A stretch of DNA of 64,000 bases from Burkholderia sp. WSM2232. Lineage in GTDB: Bacteria; Pseudomonadota; Gammaproteobacteria; Burkholderiales; Burkholderiaceae. The position numbers were made by a program, and so were the translations under genes. The notes under the pieces are model-generated. The model was not told the DNA's origin and searched no databases. It worked only from the letters and a program-made list of their open reading frames with translations. Every line of letters begins with the position of its first letter. Position 1 is the stretch's first letter. Shown piece by piece: positions 43,727 through 52,860 of this stretch. The stretch is from NCBI RefSeq assembly GCF_000472545.1, contig NZ_AWZV01000005.1:62001-126000 (forward strand). Reading direction: 5' to 3'.

Positions 43727-44443
43727 TCAGCGCCGCTGCCCATGCGGTTGCCCGGCGATCACCCGTTCCAGCGACATCTTCAGGTGACGCTGCATGCTCG
43801 CCTGGGCCTGGATCGGATCATGCGCTTCGAGCGCCTCGAGAATCACGCGATGCTCGTCAGGCACCGCGCCCCATGTGCTCTCGTTTTCGAAATGGCCGCG
43901 CAGCTTTTCGGACAGCGGACTGTGCCGCGCATCGAACAGAGAACTGACGGTGCGCACGAGCACCTCGTTGCCGCTCATCTGCGCGATGGCGAGGTGAAAT
44001 GCGCGGTCGGCGGCAACCGGAATCCGTCCCGCCGAGACTTCGCGCTGCATTTCGTCGTACAGCTCGCGCAGGTGCTTCAGCTCCTTTGCTTTGCAAAACG
44101 GCGCGACGCTCGCCGCGATGGAGCCTTCGATCACGCAGCGCGCCCCCATGATGTCGAGCAGGCTGTCGCCGAGTTCGGCGCGCGACAACGGCTCCTTGCT
44201 GTGCGTCTGCGGCGTTGCACACACGTACACGCCCGAACCCATGCGGATCTCGACCAGCCCCTCCAGCTCCAGTGCAACCAGCGCCTCGCGCACCGACGGG
44301 CGCGACACCGCAAGCGTTGCCGCGAGTGCACGCTCCGAAGGCAGGCGGCCGTTCGGCGCGAACTCCGGCTGCGCGATCAGAGCGCGCAGCTTCTCCGCGA
44401 TCTGCAGATAAAGGCGGCGAGGGTCGGCGGGTTTGTCTGTCAC
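43727..44443 (-). CDS. GntR-family regulator, FadR/FCD type
   Basis: 238 aa from the GTG at 44443, chosen because AGGA is seven bases upstream. N-terminal winged helix (LYLQIAEKLRALI, LPSERALAATLAVSRPSVREAL) at about 10-75, C-terminal FCD ligand-binding domain with metal-binding histidines (DEMQREVSA, FHLAIAQMSGNEVL, EHRVILEALEAHD). FCD regulators respond to sugar acids and carboxylates. It is divergent from the MFS/dehydratase/oxidase operon starting at 44891 and probably controls it through the dyads at 44594-44642. Confidence 0.87.
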   Translation of the reverse strand: MTDKPADPRRLYLQIAEKLRALIAQPEFAPNGRLPSERALAATLAVSRPSVREALVALELEGLVEIRMGSGVYVCATPQTHSKEPLSRAELGDSLLDIMGARCVIEGSIAASVAPFCKAKELKHLRELYDEMQREVSAGRIPVAADRAFHLAIAQMSGNEVLVRTVSSLFDARHSPLSEKLRGHFENESTWGAVPDEHRVILEALEAHDPIQAQASMQRHLKMSLERVIAGQPHGQRR

Positions 44444-44593
44444 AAGCTTTCCTGGCGAGGTGGCGCGGGTACGCACCGTTAGGCGAGCGCCGATTGTAGA
44501 TCGAAGCGTGCTACCGGCAAAACCGGCAACACGGCGCGGCCCCGGCGTTCGGCCCGACCCGGGGATTACCCGGATTTTCCACGAAATTGGCTT

Positions 44594-44604
44594 GACCAAT
44601 GGTC
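44594..44604. promoter_or_regulatory. Candidate FCD-regulator operator GACCAATGGTC
   Basis: Perfect five-base arms around one central base. The TGGTC/GACCA half-sites are those of FadR-family operators. Confidence 0.5.
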
Positions 44605-44627
44605 CGGTCGCATTTTAATTTGTCGCT

Positions 44628-44642
44628 TCTGGTAAGGCCAGA
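44628..44642. promoter_or_regulatory. Candidate FCD-regulator operator TCTGGTAAGGCCAGA
   Basis: Fifteen-base dyad sharing CTGGT-nn-G-n-CCAG with the operators of the second FCD regulator at 59338-59352. It lies 24 bp after the previous dyad, in the same control region. Confidence 0.45.
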
Positions 44643-44890
44643 TAAATTCTGGTGTTCGGTGCGGCTGGTGCATGGCTTCGCCGCGAGGCTCGTCGCACCG
44701 CAGTGCGGGCGGTAAGGCGCCCACGCCGATCGACGCGGCTGCCGTGCGACCGGTTAGCCAGCACTGGCGATGCGCTGCGCCCCGGTCGCCCGACTGTCCG
44801 CATCGCCTGAACGGCGCGCTTCGTGCGCTTTGAGCGCGTTGCGTGAGATTACGGAACCGGTCCCATATTCGATAAAGGAGGAGACGTGTC

Positions 44891-46177
44891 ATGCGCAAAA
44901 TGCGTTGGGTGGTGATTTTTCTGAGTTTTCTGGCGATCGCGGTGAACTACATCGATCGCGCTAACCTCGCGGTCGCGGCGCCGGAAATCGAAAAGGCGCT
45001 GGGCATCGGACCGGCGCAGATGGGTTTCATCCTGAGCGGCTTTTTCTGGACCTACGCGTTGATGCAAATGCCGTTCGGCTGGTTCGTCGACCGCGTCGGC
45101 GCACGTATCGCGTTGCCGCTCGCCGTCGGCTGGTGGTCCGTGTTCACCGCGCTGACCGCGGCGACCAGCAGCGTTGCGGGCATGTTCGGCTGCCGGCTGC
45201 TGCTCGGCGTCGGCGAGGCGGGCGCGTATCCGTCTTGCGCGAAACTCGTGAGCCAGTGGTTCCCCGTGAAAGAGCGTGCGCTCGCGACCAGCATCTTCGA
45301 TAGCGGCTCACGGGTCGGCTCAGCGCTGTCCATTCCGGTCGTCGCGCTGATCATCAGCTCGGTCGGCTGGAAAGCGGCGTTCGTCATCACCGGTGCGCTT
45401 GGCGCTGTGTGGATTCTCGGCTGGCTCGTGATCTACCGGAACCCTGAGCCGCTCGACGCGGGCAGCGCGAATGCAGCCGCCAGCGCGCCCGGCGTCGCCA
45501 AACAGCGCCAGCGCGTCACGTGGGGCTCGCTGTTTCGCCACCGCACGCTGTGGGGAATGATGCTCGGCTTCTTTTGCCTGAATTTCGTCATCTATTTCTT
45601 CATTACGTGGTTCCCGAGTTACCTCGTGCAAACGCGCGGCTTCTCGCTGAAATCGCTCGGCACGCTCGGCATGATTCCGGCGCTGATCTCGATTCCGGGC
45701 GGCTGGCTCGGCGGCTACGTGTCGGATGCGCTGTTCCGGCGCGGCTGGAGCCTGACCGCTGCGCGCAAGACCTGCATGGTCGGCGGCATGCTGTTGTCGT
45801 CGGTGATCACGCTGTCGGCATTCACGGCGAACGTCTATCTGATGCTCGCGTTCTTCGGCATCGCCTACGGCAGCCTCGCGTTCGCGGCGGCCAGCATCTG
45901 GTCTCTGCCGGGGGACGTTGCGCCGACGCCGGACCATGTCGCGTCGATCGGCGGGATTCAGAACTTTGCGTCGAACCTGGCCGGCATCGTGATCACGACT
46001 TTCACCGGCGTGATGGTCGCGATGACCAAGGGCTCGTTCACGATTCCGCTCGTCGTGGCCGGCGGCTTCTGCTTTCTCGGCGCGTTCAGCTATCTGGTGA
46101 TCGTGGGCCGCATCGAACCGCTGTCCATTGCTCCCGATACCGAAGAAGCGCCCACGCGTGTGAGCTCGGCAATCTGA
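44891..46177 (+). CDS. MFS sugar-acid transporter (ACS family, glucarate/galactarate permease-like)
   Basis: 428 aa, ATG after AGGAGGAG. Twelve helices; VVIFLSFLAIAVNYIDRANLAVAAPEI (parts) at the N-terminus is the GudP/ExuT-like start, with GVGEAGAYPSCAKLVSQWFPVKERA in the helix 4-5 region. Family members import hexarates and hexuronates with protons. It is the first gene of an operon with a UxaA-type dehydratase and a 2-hydroxyacid oxidase, so the substrate is probably a hexarate or hexonate. Confidence 0.86.
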   Translation: MRKMRWVVIFLSFLAIAVNYIDRANLAVAAPEIEKALGIGPAQMGFILSGFFWTYALMQMPFGWFVDRVGARIALPLAVGWWSVFTALTAATSSVAGMFGCRLLLGVGEAGAYPSCAKLVSQWFPVKERALATSIFDSGSRVGSALSIPVVALIISSVGWKAAFVITGALGAVWILGWLVIYRNPEPLDAGSANAAASAPGVAKQRQRVTWGSLFRHRTLWGMMLGFFCLNFVIYFFITWFPSYLVQTRGFSLKSLGTLGMIPALISIPGGWLGGYVSDALFRRGWSLTAARKTCMVGGMLLSSVITLSAFTANVYLMLAFFGIAYGSLAFAAASIWSLPGDVAPTPDHVASIGGIQNFASNLAGIVITTFTGVMVAMTKGSFTIPLVVAGGFCFLGAFSYLVIVGRIEPLSIAPDTEEAPTRVSSAI

Positions 46178-46221
46178 CATAGCCGGCAGCCGCCCGCAAT
46201 CCATTCCATTCGAGGCCTCTT

Positions 46222-47769
46222 ATGTTGACTCAAGCTAGCAGCGCGCCCCAGGTGATCCGTCTGCATCCGAACGACGACGTGATCATCGCGACCCGGCAGC
46301 TTCTGCCCGGCACGCGCATCGACACCGAACAACTGGTCGTGACAGGGCTCGTGCCGCCCGGCCACAAGATCGCCACGCGCGACATTGCGAAAGGCGCGCC
46401 GGTCAAGCGCTATAACCAGATCATCGGGGTTGCGCGCGAAGCGATCGCGCGCGGCCAGCATGTTCACGTGCACAACCTCGGCATGTCCGAGTTCGCGCGC
46501 GATCATGCGTTCGGCGTCGACACACATCCGACCGAGTACGTAGCCGAGCCCGCGCATTTCATGGGCATTCGCCGCGACGACGGCCGCGTCGCGACCCGCA
46601 ATTACATCGGCATCCTGACGAGTGTGAACTGTTCGGCCACGGTCGCGCGCGCGATTGCCGATCATTTCAGGCGCGACGTGCGCCCGGAAGCGCTCGCCGC
46701 GTTTCCGAACGTGGACGGCGTCGTCGCGTTGACGCACGGACTCGGCTGCGGAATCGACATGCAGGGAGAAGGCATCGCCGTATTGCGCCGCACGTTGGCC
46801 GGCTACGCGGTGCATCCGAACTTCGCGTCGGTGCTGTTTGTCGGGCTCGGCTGCGAGACCAACCAGATCGACGGCGTGCTCGAGGCGGCCGGCCCGGCGG
46901 GCAAAGCGGCGAAGCTGCGCAGCTTCACGATCCAGGACAGCGGCGGAACCCGCAAGACGATCGAGCGCGGCATCGCGATGGTGAACGAAATGCTCGCCGA
47001 CGCGAATCGCGTCGAACGCGTGCCGGTGCCCGCATCGCATTTGTGCGTCGGTCTGCAGTGCGGCGGTTCGGACGGCTATTCGGGCATTTCCGCGAATCCC
47101 GCGCTCGGCGCCGCGGTCGACCGGCTGGTGCAGCACGGCGGTACTGCGATCCTTTCGGAGACCCCCGAGGTCTACGGCGCCGAGCACCTGCTGACCCGCC
47201 GCGCCGTGAGCCAGGCGGTGGGCGAGAGGCTGCTCGCGCGCATTGCGTGGTGGCAGGATTACTGCGCGCGCAACGGCGGCGCTCTGGACAACAACCCGTC
47301 GGCCGGCAACAAGGCAGGCGGCTTGACGACGATCCTCGAGAAATCGCTCGGCGCGGTCGCGAAGGGCGGCACGACCAACCTCGTCCAGGTCTACGAGTAT
47401 GCACAGCCTATCGACGCAAAGGGCTTCGTTTTCATGGACTCGCCCGGCTACGACCCCGTGTCGGCGACGGGTCAGGTCGCCTCGGGGGCTAACCTGATCT
47501 GCTTCACGACGGGGCGAGGCTCCGCCTACGGATGCGCGCCGTCGCCTTCGTTAAAGCTCGCGACCAACACCGCGCTGTGGGAGCGCCAGGAGGACGACAT
47601 CGACATCAACTGCGGCGGCGTTGTCGACGGAAGCGCGAGCATCGACGAGCTGGGCGAAGCGATCTTCCAGATGATGCTCGACTGCGCGTCCGGCACGCGC
47701 TCGAAGAGCGAGCTGCATGGCTACGGGCAAAGCGAGTTCGTGCCCTGGCAGGTGGGCGTGGTGACCTGA
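46222..47769 (+). CDS. UxaA-family altronate/galactarate dehydratase
   Basis: 515 aa, GAGG before the ATG. Residues about 15-95 form the SAF domain (VIIATRQLLPGTRI, GHKIATRDIAKGAPVKRYNQIIG), followed by the UxaA core: RVATRNYIGILTSVNCSATV, HGLGCGIDMQGEG, LFVGLGCETNQ, GLQCGGSDGYSGISANPALG and a C-terminal INCGGVVDG. Cysteines in HGLGCG and GLGCE are consistent with the iron-dependent active site. It dehydrates an aldarate or aldonate to a keto-deoxy acid. SAF and catalytic domains are fused in one chain, as in GarD and UxaA. Exact substrate undetermined. Confidence 0.86.
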   Translation: MLTQASSAPQVIRLHPNDDVIIATRQLLPGTRIDTEQLVVTGLVPPGHKIATRDIAKGAPVKRYNQIIGVAREAIARGQHVHVHNLGMSEFARDHAFGVDTHPTEYVAEPAHFMGIRRDDGRVATRNYIGILTSVNCSATVARAIADHFRRDVRPEALAAFPNVDGVVALTHGLGCGIDMQGEGIAVLRRTLAGYAVHPNFASVLFVGLGCETNQIDGVLEAAGPAGKAAKLRSFTIQDSGGTRKTIERGIAMVNEMLADANRVERVPVPASHLCVGLQCGGSDGYSGISANPALGAAVDRLVQHGGTAILSETPEVYGAEHLLTRRAVSQAVGERLLARIAWWQDYCARNGGALDNNPSAGNKAGGLTTILEKSLGAVAKGGTTNLVQVYEYAQPIDAKGFVFMDSPGYDPVSATGQVASGANLICFTTGRGSAYGCAPSPSLKLATNTALWERQEDDIDINCGGVVDGSASIDELGEAIFQMMLDCASGTRSKSELHGYGQSEFVPWQVGVVT

Positions 47770-47827
47770 GCAGGTCGACTGCGAATCGCATGCGCGCTGC
47801 AAAGAGGAAAGGAACAGGAGAACCGAA

Positions 47828-49063
47828 TTGAAACGCCGTCTTTATTCAGGCCGCAACGTGACCCGCGCGCACAGCATCGACGATCTGCGCGAGATGGCAC
47901 GCAGGCGGCTGCCGAACTTCTGTTTCGAATATATCGAAGGCGGCGCCGAGAACGAGGCGACGCTGCGCCGCAACCGGAACGTGTTCGATGAAATCGCGTT
48001 CTTGCCGCGCACGCTCGTCAATGTCGAACACCGCAACCAGAGCAGGACGCTGTTCGGTCAGCGCATGGCGTCGCCATTCATGATCGGCCCGACCGGCTAC
48101 AGCGGACTCATGTATCGCGAGGGCGACGTGCAACTTGCGAGCGCCGCGGCGGCGGCCGGCATTCCGTTCGTGCTGAGCAATGCATCGACGATCTCGCTTG
48201 AAGATGTCGTGCAACGCGCGGGCGGCCGGGTGTGGATGCAGGTCTACATGTATCGCACGCGCGAGTTCGTCGCGAAGCTGGCGCAACGCTCGCTCGCAGC
48301 CGGAATCGAAGCGCTGGTCGTGACGACGGACAGCGCGGTGTTCGGCAAACGCGAATGGGATCTGCGCAACTACATCAAGCCGTTGATGCTGGACTGGCGC
48401 AACAAATTCGACGTGCTGGGCCATCCGCGCTGGATGAGCAACGTGCTCTGGCCAAGCGGCATGCCGCGCTTCGCCAATCTCGGCGACCTGTTGCCGCCGG
48501 GGCAGACCAGCGTGAAGGGCGCGACCATCACGCTGGGCCAGCAGCTCGATCCGTCGCTCTCCTGGGACGACATTCGCTGGCTGCGTGATCTGTGGCCGAA
48601 GCGCCTCGTCGTGAAGGGTGTGCTGGGCGCGCCGGATGCGCTGCGGGCGGTCGAGGCCGGCGTCGACGGGATCGTGCTGTCGAATCACGGCGGCCGGCAG
48701 CTCGACGGCGCGGTGTCCGCAATGGACGTGCTGCCGGAAGTCGTCGATCAGGTGCGCGGCCGGCTCGCCGTGATGCTCGACGGCGGATTCCGCCGCGGCT
48801 CCGACATTCTGAAAGCGGTGGCGTTGGGCGCCGATGCGGTGTTGCTCGGCCGGGCGACGACCTATGGCCTGAGCGCGGGCGGCCAGCAAGGCGCCGCGCG
48901 CGCGATCCAGATATTGCAGACGGAAGTGGATCGCGGGCTGGGTCTGCTCGGTTGCAGCGATATCGCCGCGCTGGATCGCAGCTATCTGCGCTGGCACGCG
49001 CTGAGCGCAGCGCCATCGCGCGTGCCCACTGCCAGCGCGCACGATGCGGTGACCGCCGCGTAA
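47828..49063 (+). CDS. FMN-dependent alpha-hydroxy acid oxidase/dehydrogenase
   Basis: 411 aa from a TTG start at 47828, seven bases after GGAG; no ATG is suitably placed. TIM-barrel FMN enzyme of the LldD/glycolate oxidase/mandelate dehydrogenase group: ARRRLPNFCFEYIEGGAENE at the start, MQVYMYRTRE, catalytic His287 in LSNHGGRQLDG and MLDGGFRRGSDILKAVALGADAVLLGR at the phosphate site. It oxidises an L-2-hydroxyacid to the 2-keto acid, passing electrons to O2 or the quinone pool. In this operon it may oxidise L-lactate, glycolate or a sugar-acid-derived hydroxyacid. Confidence 0.88.
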   Translation: MKRRLYSGRNVTRAHSIDDLREMARRRLPNFCFEYIEGGAENEATLRRNRNVFDEIAFLPRTLVNVEHRNQSRTLFGQRMASPFMIGPTGYSGLMYREGDVQLASAAAAAGIPFVLSNASTISLEDVVQRAGGRVWMQVYMYRTREFVAKLAQRSLAAGIEALVVTTDSAVFGKREWDLRNYIKPLMLDWRNKFDVLGHPRWMSNVLWPSGMPRFANLGDLLPPGQTSVKGATITLGQQLDPSLSWDDIRWLRDLWPKRLVVKGVLGAPDALRAVEAGVDGIVLSNHGGRQLDGAVSAMDVLPEVVDQVRGRLAVMLDGGFRRGSDILKAVALGADAVLLGRATTYGLSAGGQQGAARAIQILQTEVDRGLGLLGCSDIAALDRSYLRWHALSAAPSRVPTASAHDAVTAA

Positions 49064-49131
49064 GACGAGCACACGGCAAGCTGGCGACGGAAAGACGATG
49101 CCTGCTTGCCGGAATACGCGCCGCGCGACCC

Positions 49132-49149
49132 TTCGTTACCGGTAACGAA
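49132..49149. promoter_or_regulatory. LacI-type palindrome upstream of the sugar ABC operon
   Basis: TTCGTTACCGGTAACGAA, an 18-bp perfect palindrome, 163 bp before the first binding-protein gene. The core TTACCGGTAA is close to the TGTTACCGATAACA operators of the LacI regulator at 39334, which may also control this transporter; an external LacI protein is equally possible. Confidence 0.65.
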
Positions 49150-49312
49150 TCCGAATTGCACAGGCTAGCACCAGTCGCTATACTGGCTCCGCGATCGGTG
49201 GCCTGACCAAAACCGATTGGCCTGACCGCAGCACGAAATCAACGCAGACTGGCAGACGGCGCGTTGTCGATCAAGTCACGGCGCGCGAATAAAAACGAAA
49301 GGAGATGACAGG

Positions 49313-50347
49313 ATGTTCCGTAAAGGAATGAAGGTCAGGGCCACGCTCGCGCTTGCCGCATGCATGGTCGGCGGCGCGGCGCACGCGCAGGTCGCAACTG
49401 GCGACACGTCGCAAAAGAAGATCGCGTTGTCGAACAGCTTCGCCGGCAATGCCTGGCGGCAGTCCATGCTCAAGAGTTGGAACGCGGTGGCGCAACAAGC
49501 GGTGAGCGACAAGAAGATCGCCGCCGCGCCCGCGTTCACAACTGCGGAAAATCAGGTTACCGAACAGGCGCAGCAGGTGCAGAACCTGATACTGCAAGGC
49601 TATAACGCAATCGTAATCGACGCCGTATCGCCCACCGCGCTCAACGGTACGATCAAAAAGGCGTGCGCGGCGGGCATCGTCGTCGTGTCGTTCGACGGTG
49701 TCGTCGACGAACCGTGCGCGTATCGCGTGAATTTCGACTTCAAGGGCTGGGCCGAGCAGGGCGTCGATTATCTGGCGACCCGGCTGAACGGCAAAGGCAA
49801 CATTCTCGAAGTGCGCGGCGTGGCCGGTATTTCTGTCGACAACCTGATGCATGAAGGCGTGCTCGAGGGGCTCAAGAAACATCCGGGCCTCAAGCTCGTC
49901 GGCTCGGTGAACGGCGACTGGACGCAGTCTGTCGCGCAAAAGGCCGTCGCCGGCATTCTTCCGACACTGCCGCAAGTCGACGGCGTCGCGACCGAAGGCG
50001 AGATGTCGTTCGGCATCGCGCAGGCGTTCAAGGCGGCCAACCGGCCGACGCCGCCCATGATCATCGGCAGCACGTATCCGGAACTCGAATGGTGGAGCGA
50101 GCAGACCAAAACCGGTTACCAGTCGCGCTCGCTGTCGAATCCGCCGGGCGCGGTCTCGTTCGCATTCTGGGTCGCGCAGCAGGTGCTCGCGGGCAAGCAT
50201 ATCCCGAAGGACGTGACCATCAACGTACCGCTGCTTGCGATCTCGCAGCAGGAGTTGCCGGCAAAGCTCGCCGCGACGCCTAAGGGCGGTCTTGCCGACG
50301 TCACCTACACGTTGCCGCAAACCGTGGCCTTGCTCGACAAAAAGTAA
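49313..50347 (+). CDS. CUT2-type sugar ABC transporter, periplasmic binding protein 1
   Basis: 344 aa, AGGAG before the ATG. Signal peptide ending AHAQ, then VATGDTSQKKIALSNSFAGNAWRQSMLKSW. Periplasmic-binding-protein type 1 fold (ribose/xylose-binding group): LILQGYNAIVIDAVSPTALNGTIKKACAAGI. It delivers a sugar or sugar-derived ligand to the two permeases encoded downstream. A second closely related protein is encoded at the end of the same operon (54840-55859). Sugar unknown. Confidence 0.88.
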   Translation: MFRKGMKVRATLALAACMVGGAAHAQVATGDTSQKKIALSNSFAGNAWRQSMLKSWNAVAQQAVSDKKIAAAPAFTTAENQVTEQAQQVQNLILQGYNAIVIDAVSPTALNGTIKKACAAGIVVVSFDGVVDEPCAYRVNFDFKGWAEQGVDYLATRLNGKGNILEVRGVAGISVDNLMHEGVLEGLKKHPGLKLVGSVNGDWTQSVAQKAVAGILPTLPQVDGVATEGEMSFGIAQAFKAANRPTPPMIIGSTYPELEWWSEQTKTGYQSRSLSNPPGAVSFAFWVAQQVLAGKHIPKDVTINVPLLAISQQELPAKLAATPKGGLADVTYTLPQTVALLDKK

Positions 50348-50431
50348 GCACGCGCAGGCCCGGTCCTGTGCGATCGGGCGCAATCGCGCGCAATCGGGCG
50401 CGTGTACGACGCCACGCATGGAGGCATGTGA

Positions 50432-51913
50432 ATGGGCGCAACATCAAGCAGCGGTCAGCCGGACGCATTGATTCGTTTCGAAGGCATCGGCAAGACCTTC
50501 GGCCGGGTACGTGCGCTGGCCGACATCGACTTCGCGTTCATGCGCGGAGAATGCGTCGGCATTGCCGGACATAACGGCGCCGGCAAATCCACGCTAATGG
50601 CGGTGCTGGCGGGCGTGTATGCGCCGACGCAGGGACGCATTGCCGTGGACGGACAAGCGGCGCCGCATTACGACGCGAACGCCGCGCGCGATGCGGGCGT
50701 GCGGTGCGTGTTCCAGGAGTTGTCGCTGTGCGCGAACCTGACGGTCGCCGAAAACATGGCGATCGTGCATCCGCAATTGCGCGGGCGCGGCTGGCGCCGC
50801 AAGGCAACCGCGCTGATGCGCGAGAAGCTCGAAGAAATTTTTCCCGGCAATGGGCTCAAGGGCAACGAACTGGTTTCCGATCTGACGCTCACGCAACAGC
50901 AGATGGTGGAAATCGCGCGCGGCTTTACCGTGACCGATGCGCCAGTGCGCCTCGTGATTCTCGACGAGCCGACGTCGTCGCTCGACGCGCATACGGCCGA
51001 GCAACTGCTCGCATTTGTGCGGCGCGCGGCGCAATCCGGAATCACATGCGTGCTGATCACGCACATGCTGGGCGAAATCGAGCGCGTCGCGGATCGTGTG
51101 GTCGTGATGCGCGACGGCGCAATTGTCGGCGTGCTGCCGCGCGAGGCGGTGAGTCGCGCGGCGATCATCCAGGCGATGGGCCAGCAGCTCGAAGCTGACA
51201 AGACGCCTTCTGCCGCGCGTGTGCGCGAGGCAAGCGGCGACGGGCGCGCTTTTCGCTGGAATGTCAGCCCGCATAAGCGGACCTTGATCGAAGCATCGCG
51301 CGGCGAGATCGTCGGCTTTGCAGGGCTCGCCGGCCAGGGGCAAACGCAAGCGCTGCTGTCGATCTACGAGGCCGCCACGCGTCACGGAGCGGGGCGCACG
51401 AAGGTCGCTTTCGTCGCTGGCGACCGCGGTCGCGACGGCGTGTTTCCGGTCTGGTCGATCGCGCAGAACCTCGACGTGCGCTGGCTTTTCGGCGGCCCGA
51501 AGTCGAGGCGCGGCCTCGTCGATCGGTCGGCCGCGCGCGCGCTCGTCGAAGCATGGCGCGCGAAGATCGGCATACGCGGCGCGCCGATGAGCGCGGGCAT
51601 TCTGTCGCTCTCCGGCGGCAATCAGCAGAAAGTGCTGTTCGCACGCGCGCTCGCGTCGGACGCAGTGCTGATCCTGATGGACGATCCCACGCGCGGCGTG
51701 GATGTCGGCACCAAGCGCGACATCTACCAGCTCGTTCATGACGAAGCGCAAAAGGGCCGCACCTTCATCTGGTACACGACAGAAAACGAAGAACTGTCGC
51801 ATTGCGACCGCACCTATGTATTCCGCTCGGCCGCCGTCACGCGGGTGCTCAAGGCCGACGAATGCACGGAAGAAGCACTGCTTGCAGCAAGCTTCGAGGA
51901 GCAGGCCGCATGA
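50432..51913 (+). CDS. CUT2-type sugar ABC transporter, double ATP-binding protein
   Basis: 493 aa, GGAGG before the ATG. First nucleotide-binding domain is complete: Walker A GHNGAGKST at 46-54, Q-loop VFQELS, signature LTLTQQQMVEIARG and Walker B VILDEPTSSLD. The second domain has a degenerate P-loop (GFAGLAGQGQTQ, without GKS/T), intact signature LSGGNQQK, and Walker B LILMDDPTRGVDVG, where Asp replaces the usual catalytic Glu. Second domains in RbsA/XylG proteins are commonly weak; the substitution makes this one probably non-hydrolytic. It overlaps the first permease gene as ATGA. Confidence 0.88.
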   Translation: MGATSSSGQPDALIRFEGIGKTFGRVRALADIDFAFMRGECVGIAGHNGAGKSTLMAVLAGVYAPTQGRIAVDGQAAPHYDANAARDAGVRCVFQELSLCANLTVAENMAIVHPQLRGRGWRRKATALMREKLEEIFPGNGLKGNELVSDLTLTQQQMVEIARGFTVTDAPVRLVILDEPTSSLDAHTAEQLLAFVRRAAQSGITCVLITHMLGEIERVADRVVVMRDGAIVGVLPREAVSRAAIIQAMGQQLEADKTPSAARVREASGDGRAFRWNVSPHKRTLIEASRGEIVGFAGLAGQGQTQALLSIYEAATRHGAGRTKVAFVAGDRGRDGVFPVWSIAQNLDVRWLFGGPKSRRGLVDRSAARALVEAWRAKIGIRGAPMSAGILSLSGGNQQKVLFARALASDAVLILMDDPTRGVDVGTKRDIYQLVHDEAQKGRTFIWYTTENEELSHCDRTYVFRSAAVTRVLKADECTEEALLAASFEEQAA

Positions 51914-52860
51914 CGCCCGCGCGCTCGTCCATCCAGAGCACGCAGGCCCGCCTGCGCGCGTTGCTTCCCGCGATCTCGCTGATCGCGGTGCTTGTGCCGA
52001 TTCTCATCATGCAGCCCGCGGTGATGAGTTATTTCGGTTCGAGTCTGCTGCTCAATCTGGCGGTGCCGATCGTGCTCGCGACGCTCGCGCAGCTCGCGAT
52101 CATCACCGTGAACGACCTAGACCTGTCGATCGGTTCTTTCGTTAGTCTGGTGGCGTGCATCGGCGCGACGCTGCTCGTGAAGGAGCCTTGGCTCGGCGTG
52201 CTCGCGCTGATCGGCTGCGTGCTCGCGTATGCGGCAGTCGGCGCACTGATCGAACTGCGGCAGATCCCGTCGATCGTGGTCACGCTCGGTCTGTCGTTCG
52301 TATGGAGCGGCCTTGCGATCGTGCTGCTGCCTTCGCCGGGCGGCACGAGTCCCAACTGGCTCGGCGCGGCGATGAACTATCAGACGCCGTTCGTCGCGGC
52401 GCCGATCGTGTGGTCGGTGCTGGTCGCGATCGTCGGGCACGTGCTGCTGATGCGCACCTCGGCCGGCGTGCGGATACGCGGCGCGGGCGGCAATCCGCGC
52501 GCGATGCGCCGCTTCGGCTGGTCGCTGGTGCGCAGCAAGGCGACACTGTATGGCATCGCGGGCATTTTCGGCGTGCTGTCGGGTCTGTCGCTGCTCGGCC
52601 TCACGACTTCTGCCGACGCGAATCTCGCGCTGCGCTACACGTTGCTGTCCATCGCGGCGGTGATACTTGGCGGCGGCGAATTCATCGGCGGGCGCGTGTC
52701 GGTGATCGGCGCGGTGCTCGGTGCCATTACGCTGACGCTCGCGGCGTCGTTCCTCGCCTTCCTCAATATACCGGCGGACTGGCAGGTCGGCATGCAGGGC
52801 GCGATCCTGGTCGTCGTGCTGTCGCTGCGCGTGCTGCTGCAACGCGGGGAGCGCCAATGA
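51910..52860 (+). CDS. CUT2-type sugar ABC transporter, permease 1
   Basis: 316 aa from the ATG at 51910, overlapping the ATPase stop codon. About nine hydrophobic helices; family motif TVNDLDLSIGSFVSLVACIGA is the conserved Asp-Leu-Ser-Ile-Gly membrane segment of RbsC/XylH permeases. Forms the channel together with permease 2. Confidence 0.88.
   Translation: MTPARSSIQSTQARLRALLPAISLIAVLVPILIMQPAVMSYFGSSLLLNLAVPIVLATLAQLAIITVNDLDLSIGSFVSLVACIGATLLVKEPWLGVLALIGCVLAYAAVGALIELRQIPSIVVTLGLSFVWSGLAIVLLPSPGGTSPNWLGAAMNYQTPFVAAPIVWSVLVAIVGHVLLMRTSAGVRIRGAGGNPRAMRRFGWSLVRSKATLYGIAGIFGVLSGLSLLGLTTSADANLALRYTLLSIAAVILGGGEFIGGRVSVIGAVLGAITLTLAASFLAFLNIPADWQVGMQGAILVVVLSLRVLLQRGERQ

Larger units (their letters stand above)
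44444..44890. other. Divergent control region between FCD regulator and MFS operon
   Basis: About 450 bp with no supported gene. It contains the dyads at 44594-44604 and 44628-44642 within a short AT-richer stretch; from about 44650 to 44850 nothing is recognised. Confidence 0.45.
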
